A DNA stretch of 6,030 bases from JBFFSQ01 sp041572275 (lineage in GTDB: Bacteria; Pseudomonadota; Gammaproteobacteria; SZUA-229), in contig JBFFSQ010000185.1 in assembly GCA_041572275.1 (NCBI GenBank), positions 1 through 6,030 of the forward strand, read 5' to 3'. A program made the position numbers and the translations under genes. Positions 1-5,139 of the stretch are shown in pieces. The notes under the pieces are model-generated. The model searched no databases, was not told the origin of the DNA, and saw only the letters and a list, made by a program, of their open reading frames with translations. The stretch's first letter is position 1; the number at the start of each line of letters is the position of its first letter.

Positions 1-119
1 AAGAAAAACACAGACCATTTACCCATTACGTCTTGATCAGTAACCTGGAAGAAGTCTTTCTCACCGGCCTTGAAGGCAGTTGCATTGAAAGGCTTGATTT
101 TAGTATTCAGTACGGACAT
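1..119 (-). CDS. ahpC: Alkyl hydroperoxide reductase subunit C (peroxiredoxin), N-terminal part, cut by the window edge
   Basis: AhpC is a cytoplasmic 2-Cys peroxiredoxin that reduces H2O2 and organic hydroperoxides and is usually recycled by AhpF. Only the first 39 codons are present, reading MSVLNTKIKPFNATAF... and ending ...MGKWSVFF. This matches the start of enterobacterial AhpC (MSLINTKIKPF..., GRWSVFF) nearly position for position. The peroxidatic cysteine, near residue 46-47 in the family, lies outside the window. The start at 119 is supported by a good Shine-Dalgarno sequence (GGAGA, bases 130-126) about 6 nt upstream. The gene is divergent from oxyR, a common arrangement in which OxyR activates ahpC. 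Residues are known only to the edge, so nothing can be said about catalytic completeness. Confidence 0.93.
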   Translation of the reverse strand, partial: MSVLNTKIKPFNATAFKAGEKDFFQVTDQDVMGKWSVFF

Positions 120-125
120 CTTAAT

Positions 126-130
126 TCTCC
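126..130 (-). promoter_or_regulatory. ahpC ribosome binding site
   Basis: GGAGA on the minus strand lies 6 nt before the ahpC ATG. It is a strong site, in contrast to oxyR on the other side of the intergenic region, which has no recognisable Shine-Dalgarno sequence. This fits a very abundant peroxiredoxin beside a scarce regulator. Confidence 0.75.
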
Positions 131-231
131 AACTATTTGTAAATAAAAAGGTTTTAAAAATTTTTGCCTGCTACCTCTTCAGCAGATGGGGGTATATTAG
201 AGATAACTGTTGATTAAATAAATTTATAAAA

Positions 232-268
232 ATAGATATTTATGTTCTAATAAATAGAACATAAACAA
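232..268 (+). promoter_or_regulatory. Candidate OxyR binding site (two ATAG elements 22 bp apart)
   Basis: The known OxyR site contains four spaced elements, ATAGnT and AnCTAT twice, with the two ATAG elements 22 bp apart. Here ATAGAT begins at 232 and ATAGAA at 254, exactly 22 bp apart. By my count about 12 of the 20 specified bases match: the ATAG halves are good and the CTAT halves are poor. A second register, 196-232, matches about 11 of 20. The position between divergent ahpC and oxyR is where such a site is expected. The AT-rich background makes chance matches likely. Confidence 0.35.
239..265. repeat. Perfect 11-bp inverted repeat upstream of oxyR
   Basis: The arms TTTATGTTCTA (239-249) and TAGAACATAAA (255-265) are exact reverse complements around a 5-nt centre, ATAAA. 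The repeat ends 22 bp before the oxyR ATG. It could be an operator for OxyR or another dimeric regulator, or a hairpin in the oxyR leader. It overlaps the second ATAG element of the candidate OxyR site. LysR-type regulators, OxyR's family, bind interrupted palindromes, which favours autoregulation, but the sequence does not prove it. Confidence 0.7.
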
Positions 269-287
269 ATCCTCTTAAACAGACACC

Positions 288-1196
288 ATGATTTCACTCA
301 AACAGATTCGTTATGCCCTGGCCGTTGAGCGCACGCTGCATTTCAAAAAAGCCGCGGAAAGTTGCGCCGTTTCGCAATCGGCCCTCAGTACGGCTCTTTC
401 AGAAATGGAAAAACAGCTGGGATTTCAACTTTTTGAGCGTAACAACAAGCAGGTATTGATCACACCACTGGGTAAGCAGGCACTGGAGAAGGCACAGGAA
501 ATTAAGCTTCTTATGGATGACCTGGCCAGGCTTGGTGAATCACAGGGGGAGCTGCTCCACACCACCATGTCAATCGGCATTATCCCAACCATTTGCCCCT
601 ATCTCCTGCCGGTTGTACTGCCGACCTTGCAAAACGAATATCCAGCCTTACAGCTGCATATATCCGAAGAGCAGTCACATGAATTAGTAGAGAAGGTTCG
701 CAATGGCGATCTTGACGCAGGCATTCTTGCCCTGCCTTATGACTGTGAAGGCTTGCTGACTTTCAAGTTCTGGGCCGAGAATTTTTTCTGGATCACCCAT
801 GCTGGCGATGCCCTGGCCGACAAACCGCAACTAAGTAATGACGAACTGGATACACAACGCCTGATGTTACTCAAGGAAGGACACTGCTTAAAAGACCATG
901 CACTGTCCGTTTGTCATCTTTCAACAATATCAGAACATCACCTCAGCGCCACCAGCCTCAACACCTTAGTGCAACTGGTTGCCAATGGCCTGGGCACGAC
1001 ATTGATTCCCGAGATGGCCGTACCACAACTGGTTGAGGAAAACCCAAAGATTGCCAAAGTGCCCCTGGCTGAGCCTGGACCACATCGAGAAATTGCTTTT
1101 ATTGTTCGACCCAATTACCCCAGCATAAAAAACATCGAACTATTGATGCAGCTGTTTCAGCATGAGTTGCAGGTATTACGAAGTGATAGTAAGTAA
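288..1196 (+). CDS. oxyR: Hydrogen peroxide-sensing LysR-type regulator OxyR
   Basis: OxyR is a cytoplasmic tetrameric transcription factor. Peroxide oxidises it to an intramolecular disulfide, and it then activates catalase, ahpC and iron-protective genes. The 302-residue product has the usual family length. An N-terminal winged helix-turn-helix spans about residues 1-60 (FKKAAESCAVSQSALS, then LFER). The LysR substrate-like domain follows from about 90. The decisive feature is EGHCLKDHALSVC, residues 198-209, which places the redox cysteines at Cys200 and Cys209, equivalent to E. coli Cys199 and Cys208. The motifs IPTICPYLLP and ATSLNTLVQLVANGLG also match OxyR. The start aligns with the E. 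coli N-terminus, although no Shine-Dalgarno sequence is visible. It is divergent from ahpC and convergent with the Crp/Fnr gene. Autoregulation through the intergenic palindrome is plausible. Confidence 0.96.
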   Translation: MISLKQIRYALAVERTLHFKKAAESCAVSQSALSTALSEMEKQLGFQLFERNNKQVLITPLGKQALEKAQEIKLLMDDLARLGESQGELLHTTMSIGIIPTICPYLLPVVLPTLQNEYPALQLHISEEQSHELVEKVRNGDLDAGILALPYDCEGLLTFKFWAENFFWITHAGDALADKPQLSNDELDTQRLMLLKEGHCLKDHALSVCHLSTISEHHLSATSLNTLVQLVANGLGTTLIPEMAVPQLVEENPKIAKVPLAEPGPHREIAFIVRPNYPSIKNIELLMQLFQHELQVLRSDSK

Positions 1197-1555
1197 TGAC
1201 CAATTATGGCTATCACCTGTTAACCTATCAGCATTCCCTTAACGACTACTTTAGGGCGATTCCAGACTTACACTCTGACATGGCAACAGACTGCTAACAG
1301 CACATGGTCACCTGATAGGACCGCTGAGGCGAAACTGAATTGGACAGGTAGCAATATTTGGCGGCGGGCTCAGCAGAGAATGCGAACAAACTTATACTTT
1401 CGTTTAACCAAAACATGGTCAAACCGCCCATTTACGAATGCATATACAGGAACATCAACTGACATGCAGTTGTCTGATCAACACTAACTGTAATTGTTTA
1501 GCACTACGATCAGCTTCTGATGATTACAAAAAAACAGACCGATTATTTAAAGAAC
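1197..1555. other. 359-bp gap between convergent oxyR and the Crp/Fnr gene
   Basis: I find no convincing gene, tRNA or terminator here. A 33-codon ORF begins at 1196 with an ATG overlapping the oxyR stop (TAATG) and ends at 1297. A 40-codon minus-strand ORF spans 1416-1294. Neither has a recognisable product or a good ribosome binding site. A small inverted repeat, CAACTG/CAGTTG with a 5-nt loop, lies at 1456-1472. Another, ATCAG/CTGAT, is near 1510-1521. The octamer CCTATCAG near 1224 recurs inverted as CTGATAGG near 1312. No T-run follows any of these hairpins. Confidence 0.5.
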
Positions 1556-2248
1556 CTAACCTTCAAACTCACGCAAACGCCCAACATCCAGCAGCGTAAT
1601 CACCTTGCCTTTCACGCTGATCAGCCCACGCTTACTCAAATTTTTCAGAATACGTGAGAAGGTTTCCGGTTGAATCGACAGACGTGAAGCAACAATGCTT
1701 TTTGACGTGGTGAGTTTAATTTCCACCACATCCTCTTCCTCGTGGCAGGGCGGTACCTGTTGCAGTAAATAATGCACCATTCGAAACGTGGCGTTTTGCA
1801 AGGTCAGGTAATCGATTTCATTCAATCGCTGGTGCAAGCGCTTGCTCATATCGGCCAGCAAACGGAAACAGGCCCCTTTTGAGGTTTCCAGAATTTTTAG
1901 AAAGGTATTGGAATCGAAACCCAGTAATTCCGTTTTACCGATGGCTTCGGCATTGAGTGGGTAGCAACGTTCTTCCATAAACAGGACAGCTTCGGCAAAA
2001 GTCTGACCGGGCTGTACCACCTCAATAACACGCTCACTGCCTTCCATGGAAACGCGGAATAATTTGATCTGTCCTGAAATCACCTGATAAAAACGATCGG
2101 CATGGGCACCCTGCTCAAATAAATGCTCACCATCAGAAAGGTGGATAATGCGAAGCGTTTTTCTAATCTTATCCAGCTGTTCATCTTCAAATTCCGACAA
2201 TAACGGGTGCTGGCGCAATTCATCATTCGTAATATTCGTAGGACTCAT
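1556..2248 (-). CDS. Crp/Fnr-family transcriptional regulator, DNR-like
   Basis: This 230-residue protein is a Crp/Fnr-type activator: a beta-roll sensor domain (about 15-125, including GEHLFEQG and FYQVISGQIKLFR), a dimerisation helix (about 126-155) and a C-terminal helix-turn-helix (about 184-206). The recognition helix contains E-T-F-S-R (195-199), the E..SR pattern by which FNR/DNR proteins read FNR boxes. FAEAVLFM, RLHQRLNEID, LSIQPETFSRIL and the C-terminus resemble Pseudomonas DNR, which binds haem and responds to nitric oxide during denitrification. The N-terminal cysteine cluster of Fe-S FNR is absent; the cysteines are at 95, 127 and 168. A role in low-oxygen or NO response is therefore inferred from the family, and the effector is unknown. 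AGG lies 5 nt before the ATG. It could equally be named a generic Crp/Fnr regulator. Confidence 0.88.
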   Translation of the reverse strand: MSPTNITNDELRQHPLLSEFEDEQLDKIRKTLRIIHLSDGEHLFEQGAHADRFYQVISGQIKLFRVSMEGSERVIEVVQPGQTFAEAVLFMEERCYPLNAEAIGKTELLGFDSNTFLKILETSKGACFRLLADMSKRLHQRLNEIDYLTLQNATFRMVHYLLQQVPPCHEEEDVVEIKLTTSKSIVASRLSIQPETFSRILKNLSKRGLISVKGKVITLLDVGRLREFEG

Positions 2249-2311
2249 AGTTACCTGAAACGATCTTGTTATTCTTATTTAATCACATGCATGCAGCTAC
2301 ATACCCGAGTA

Positions 2312-2317
2312 ATAATA
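2312..2317 (-). promoter_or_regulatory. Possible -10 element for the Crp/Fnr gene
   Basis: TATTAT on the minus strand lies about 64 nt before the start codon. A weak -35-like TGGCAA sits 16 bp upstream. The match is poor outside the -10 and no FNR box (TTGATnnnnATCAA) is visible nearby. This is a tentative call only. Confidence 0.2.
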
Positions 2318-2336
2318 GCTGCTTTCCCGATTCTTG

Positions 2337-2349
2337 CCAGCCGGGCTGG
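2337..2349. repeat. Short GC-rich hairpin, CCAGCC-G-GGCTGG
   Basis: A perfect 6-bp inverted repeat with a 1-nt centre. On the plus strand it is followed by six A residues, so on the minus strand a T-run precedes it instead of following it. It is therefore not a canonical intrinsic terminator for either direction. A 1-nt loop cannot close, so the real stem would be 5 bp or fewer. Confidence 0.4.
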
Positions 2350-2388
2350 AAAAAACCCCACTAAGGATACCTGTTTATGCCTGCGGCT

Positions 2389-2413
2389 GCCACTTTATGG
2401 TGCATAAAGCGGC
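2389..2413. terminator. Stem-loop just after the membrane-protein gene, possible transcript end
   Basis: A perfect 7-bp stem, CTTTATG (2393-2399) with CATAAAG (2403-2409) around the loop GTG, is extended by GCC/GGC after one mismatch. In minus-strand terms it begins 17 nt downstream of the stop codon at 2431, the usual place for an operon 3' end. No immediate T-run follows; a T6 stretch occurs only about 35 nt later (2356-2351). It may protect the 3' end or mark a weak terminator. Confidence 0.4.
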
Positions 2414-2430
2414 ACTGAGACCCATACCCC

Positions 2431-2862
2431 TTAACAGTCTGGTGGCACCACCAGCGGTGGATGCTGGGCGCGTTGTCGTAACCAGTTCACCGCCGGCAAC
2501 ACATGGGGCCGACGAATCAGCCAACGTTCGAGCGCATATTTACCGGGATAGTTCATGATCATCAGTCCCGCAAACAGGGTGATCACGCCCTGTCCGGGTG
2601 TGAATAACATAATGAAGCCTGCTAGCAGCAAAACCGCACCAATTAAATTTTTCAGTATCAGTATGAATATACGCAGTAATGGATGACGGTAAGGCTGATC
2701 AATGCGTTCGCGATGACTATGGCAGAAATAATCCACCGGAATACGGGCAACAAATACCGGCATCAATAACAGGCTGGCGAAAAAAGCCAACACTGAAATT
2801 ATTACCAGCCATTCGGCATACTGCTTAACCAAATCAAAGCTAATGGCAAATAACGATTCCAT
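2431..2862 (-). CDS. Small inner-membrane protein with PGPGW-like motif
   Basis: The 143-residue product has hydrophobic segments at about 17-38, 64-87 and 91-104, so it is probably an inner-membrane protein. TPGQGVITLFAGLMIMNYP (88-106) followed by a basic stretch resembles the PGPGW/TIGR02611-type group of small membrane proteins, whose function is not known; here the motif reads PGQG. A polar basic loop (CHSHRERIDQPYRH, 47-60) lies between the first two segments, and the C-terminus is proline-rich. Its ATG lies 2 nt after the yaaA stop codon, with no clear Shine-Dalgarno sequence, so translation probably depends on ribosomes finishing yaaA. The operon link to yaaA suggests, but does not prove, a role in the same stress. 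Family assignment is from memory of the motif. Confidence 0.75.
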   Translation of the reverse strand: MESLFAISFDLVKQYAEWLVIISVLAFFASLLLMPVFVARIPVDYFCHSHRERIDQPYRHPLLRIFILILKNLIGAVLLLAGFIMLFTPGQGVITLFAGLMIMNYPGKYALERWLIRRPHVLPAVNWLRQRAQHPPLVVPPDC

Positions 2863-2864
2863 AA

Positions 2865-3635
2865 TTATTGTTTACGTGTAAACACCCAGGTATTGTCTTT
2901 GCTGAGCTTCTTATTGAAGGCGTAACCGTCTTCGTTAAAGTCCTTGATATCGTCTGGATTGGTGAGCTGATTTTTGATTATAAAACGACTCAGGGTACCG
3001 CGTGCTTTTTTCGCATAGACACCGATCATTTTATAATCACCGCCTTTATATTCTTTAAAGGCAGGGGTGATAATTTCACCGTTTAACTGTTTCGGCTTTA
3101 CGGCTTTGAAATACTCGTTCGATGCCAGATTGATCAGGTACTGGGATTTGATTTTTTTCAGCTGCGCATTCAAACCCTCGGTGATTTCATTGCCCCAGAA
3201 CTCATACAGGTTCTTGCCACGCAGATTACTCAACTTGGTACCCATTTCCAGTCGGTAGGGTTCCATCAGATCAAGCGGGCGTAACAGGCCATAGAGACCG
3301 GAAAGCATTCGCAGGTGCTGTTGTGCAAATTTAAAGTCCTGACTATTAAAGGTTTCCGCATCAAGCCCGGTATAGACATCACCCTTAAATGCCAACATCG
3401 CCTGTTTGGAATTCTCAGGTGTAAAGGGTGTTGACCAGGATTCATAGCGATCAAAATTCAGTTCTGCGATTTTTGTGCTGACATGCATCAGTTCTGAAAT
3501 ATCCAGTGCCGACAATTCGCGCAGGCGGTCAATCAACAGCTGTGACTGATCAAGATAATCCGGTATGGTGTGCACTTTGGTTTTGGCCGGGGTGTCATAA
3601 TCGAGGGTTTTAGCCGGCGAAATCACAATCAACAT
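2865..3635 (-). CDS. yaaA: Peroxide stress protein YaaA (UPF0246/DUF328)
   Basis: YaaA is a cytoplasmic protein that in E. coli is induced by OxyR under H2O2 stress and lowers unincorporated iron, limiting Fenton damage to DNA and proteins; its biochemical activity is not fully settled. The product, 256 residues from MLIVISPAKTLDY, closely follows E. coli YaaA (258 aa): FTPEN at 71-75, AFKGDVYTGL at 82-91, FAQQHLRMLSGLYG at 103-116, LRPLDLMEPYRLEMG at 118-132 and YAKKARG at 207-213. I chose the ATG at 3635 because it matches the family start and leaves about 8 nt after GAG. An ATG two codons upstream (3641) is the alternative. The frame stays open further upstream, but nothing there resembles the family. 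First gene of a two-gene operon with the membrane protein. Confidence 0.95.
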   Translation of the reverse strand: MLIVISPAKTLDYDTPAKTKVHTIPDYLDQSQLLIDRLRELSALDISELMHVSTKIAELNFDRYESWSTPFTPENSKQAMLAFKGDVYTGLDAETFNSQDFKFAQQHLRMLSGLYGLLRPLDLMEPYRLEMGTKLSNLRGKNLYEFWGNEITEGLNAQLKKIKSQYLINLASNEYFKAVKPKQLNGEIITPAFKEYKGGDYKMIGVYAKKARGTLSRFIIKNQLTNPDDIKDFNEDGYAFNKKLSKDNTWVFTRKQ

Positions 3636-3664
3636 AATCATTACTCTGCAAAAAAATTTGCCTG

Positions 3665-3670
3665 AGTATA
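3665..3670 (-). promoter_or_regulatory. Probable yaaA -10 element
   Basis: TATACT on the minus strand matches TATAAT at five of six bases and would give a leader of roughly 23-30 nt. The region 16-18 bp upstream has no recognisable -35, which suits an activator-dependent promoter. An isolated ATAGCT (3686-3681, minus) lies just upstream but has no partner at OxyR spacing, so OxyR control is not demonstrated. Confidence 0.45.
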
Positions 3671-3737
3671 TCAAAAACACAGCTATACAGCCGCCACAGA
3701 ATACAGGGTTTTCAGCCGCACCTGATAGCGATCGAAA

Positions 3738-3746
3738 TGTTACACT
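3738..3746 (+). promoter_or_regulatory. Possible extended -10 promoter of the radical SAM gene
   Basis: TG-t-TACACT is an extended -10 pattern with four of six matches in the hexamer and no -35. Transcription would start near 3752-3754, only 2-4 nt before the ATG at 3756, which would give a leaderless or nearly leaderless mRNA. That agrees with the absence of a Shine-Dalgarno sequence before this gene. Confidence 0.35.
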
Positions 3747-3755
3747 CCAGTCACT

Positions 3756-4640
3756 ATGTTCCAGCTCGAATACGATATGCCGCTGTTCCGGCCACCCAGC
3801 GAGGGTGACAACCTGATTATCCAGGCGACCCTGGGTTGTAGCTTTAACCAGTGCAGCTTCTGCTCGATGTACAAGCAGAAACACTATCAGGCACGGCCAC
3901 TAGCGGCTATTCACCAGGATATTCGAACCGCCGCTCAGGCGTGGCCCCAGGCACAGCGCGTCTTTCTGGCCGATGGTGATGCCCTGGCACTGTCCACCGA
4001 GCAGCTCATTGCCATACTTGATGAGCTCAATCAGGCCCTGCCGCAATTAACCCGTGTATCCTGTTACGCTACACCCTCCAATATATTGCACAAGAGCCCA
4101 GCTGAACTACAACAACTCAAAGATCGCAAACTACGACTGCTGTATCTGGGCATCGAGTCCGGAGCAGATATGATTCTGAGAAAAGTAACCAAAGGTGCCA
4201 GCCAGCGCGGCATCGCTGAGGCTATGCTGAAAGCCGATGCCAGTGGTATAAAAGTGTCGGGTACGATTATTCTGGGGCTGGGCGGACAGGATTACTGGCA
4301 GCAGCATATCGACGGCACCATTGAGTTACTGAACCAGGCACCCATCACCTACCTGTCGACCCTGCAACTGTATTTACATGAATCAGCACAGGCCGAGTTC
4401 TATGAACGTTTCGGCGAACCCTTCAAGGCCCAGGATGACGCCGCCATTTTGCGTGAACAACAACGTTTAATTCAGGGACTGGAGCCTCCACAGCGGATTA
4501 TTTTTCGTTCTAACCATGCCTCCAATGCGCTGGCACTGGCTGGCAATCTGCCCACTGATCAGCAACGCCTGCTGACCCAGATCGATCAGGCTCTCAATGG
4601 CCATTTGGCCTTGAGGCCTGATTATCTGCGAAGCCTGTAA
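3756..4640 (+). CDS. Radical SAM protein of unassigned function
   Basis: Radical SAM enzymes cleave S-adenosylmethionine with a [4Fe-4S] cluster to start radical chemistry. The cluster ligands are probably Cys28, Cys33 and Cys36 in GCSFNQCSFCSMY, a CX4CX2C spacing in place of the classical CX3CX2C. FLADGD (70-75) sits where the SAM-contacting GGE-like motif is expected, and YLGIESG (130-136), KVTKGAS (143-149) and ILGLGG (172-177) follow the usual barrel order. The C-terminal FRSNHASNALALAGNLP (250-266) is, as I recall, characteristic of this 290-300-residue group. No B12-binding or SPASM domain is visible. The substrate is unknown, and names such as coproporphyrinogen oxidase-like would be unsafe. 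The start before LEYDMPLFRPPSE fits the family; Met8 is an alternative. Divergent from yaaA. The stop codon abuts the repeat array. Confidence 0.88.
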   Translation: MFQLEYDMPLFRPPSEGDNLIIQATLGCSFNQCSFCSMYKQKHYQARPLAAIHQDIRTAAQAWPQAQRVFLADGDALALSTEQLIAILDELNQALPQLTRVSCYATPSNILHKSPAELQQLKDRKLRLLYLGIESGADMILRKVTKGASQRGIAEAMLKADASGIKVSGTIILGLGGQDYWQQHIDGTIELLNQAPITYLSTLQLYLHESAQAEFYERFGEPFKAQDDAAILREQQRLIQGLEPPQRIIFRSNHASNALALAGNLPTDQQRLLTQIDQALNGHLALRPDYLRSL

Positions 4641-4706
4641 CGGGTAACCAGTACTTTGTAGTCTTTAACATCTCTGGATCCCGGCTCAAAATCATGCCGG
4701 GATGAC
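4641..4706 (+). repeat. Array unit 0, left element truncated
   Basis: Only the right half of the left hairpin remains (CGGGTAaCCAG, 4641-4651), followed by the 22-nt spacer (4652-4673, CTTTGTAG type) and an intact right hairpin (4674-4706). The similarity continues about 8 nt leftward into the end of the radical SAM gene. Confidence 0.8.
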
Positions 4707-4721
4707 ATACACTAAAAACTC

Positions 4722-4808
4722 GTCATACCCGCATGCCTCTAGCGGGTATCCAGGGCTTTTTCATCCTTCACGTCACCAGGTCTCGGCTCAACGGCCTGCC
4801 GGGGTGAC
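4722..4808 (+). repeat. Array unit 1
   Basis: The left hairpin is 4722-4753, the spacer 4754-4775 (TTTTTCATCCTTCA type) and the right hairpin 4776-4808. The right element is diverged (CCAGGTCTCGGC) and its stem contains G-T wobble pairs. Nearly identical to unit 2, exactly 101 bp away. Confidence 0.88.
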
Positions 4809-4822
4809 GCACTAAAAACCTC

Positions 4823-4909
4823 GTCATACCCGCATGCCTCTAGCGGGTATCCAGCGCTTTTTCATCCTTCACATCACCAGGTCCCGGCTCAACAACCTGC
4901 CGGGGTGAC
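4823..4909 (+). repeat. Array unit 2
   Basis: The left hairpin is 4823-4854, the spacer 4855-4876 (same type as unit 1) and the right hairpin 4877-4909. It differs from unit 1 at only a handful of bases, including T to C in the right stem and GG to AA in the right loop. Confidence 0.88.
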
Positions 4910-4923
4910 GCACTAAAAACCTC

Positions 4924-5009
4924 TTCATACCCGCATGCCTCTAGCGGGTATCCAGTGCTTTGTAGCACTTAAAGTCACTGGATCCCGGCTTAAATCATGC
5001 CGGGATGAC
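4924..5009 (+). repeat. Array unit 3
   Basis: The left hairpin is 4924-4955, with the first base T in place of G. The spacer is 4956-4977 (CTTTGTAGCACTTAAAG type) and the right hairpin 4978-5009 has a 9-nt loop. AGTGCT/AGCACT around TTGT (4954-4969) forms an additional small hairpin across the spacer. Nearly identical to unit 5. Confidence 0.88.
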
Positions 5010-5023
5010 ACACTAAAAATCTC

Positions 5024-5110
5024 GTCATACCCGCATGCATCTAGCAGGTAGCTAGCCATGTGCAATCCTTCATATCACTGGATCCCGGCTCAGCAACATA
5101 CCGGGATGAC
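5024..5110 (+). repeat. Array unit 4, decayed left hairpin
   Basis: The left element (5024-5055) carries four substitutions against the consensus, all in its 3' half (the loop, right arm and inner edge; GCAGGTAGCTAG instead of GCGGGTATCCAG), which break part of the stem. The spacer (5056-5077) is a diverged CATCCTTCA type. The right hairpin (5078-5110) keeps its GGATCCCGG/CCGGGAT pairing. Confidence 0.85.
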
Positions 5111-5139
5111 ACACAATGAAAACAAGAAACAACAATCTT

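Larger units (their letters stand above)
120..287. promoter_or_regulatory. Divergent ahpC-oxyR promoter region
   Basis: This AT-rich 168-bp region must contain the ahpC promoter and, unless oxyR is transcribed from further away, the oxyR promoter. A possible ahpC -10 is TAATAT (199-194, minus strand) without a good -35, as expected of an activator-dependent promoter. A possible OxyR contact region is described in a separate entry. For oxyR, TTGATT (210-215) and TAGATA (233-238) are 17 bp apart but match consensus weakly. No single promoter can be fixed by eye. Confidence 0.5.

Noticed and set aside
209..223. FNR box at TTGATTAAATAAAT
   Set aside because: Only the left half (TTGAT) matches; the right half has four of five bases wrong.
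2337..2356. Intrinsic terminator at CCAGCC-G-GGCTGG followed by A6
   Set aside because: The A-run follows on the plus strand, and on the minus strand the T-run precedes the hairpin, so neither direction has the required order.
2207..2558. Plus-strand ORFs of 66 and 74 codons
   Set aside because: They lie opposite the Crp/Fnr start, the leader and the membrane-protein gene, and have no recognisable motifs.
3681..3708. OxyR site upstream of yaaA
   Set aside because: One ATAGCT half-element is present, but neither the CTAT half nor a second ATAG at 22 bp on either side.
3636..3884. N-terminal extension of YaaA up to 3884
   Set aside because: The extra residues do not resemble the family, overlap the divergent radical SAM gene and its promoter region, and the family start MLIxISPAKT is at 3635.
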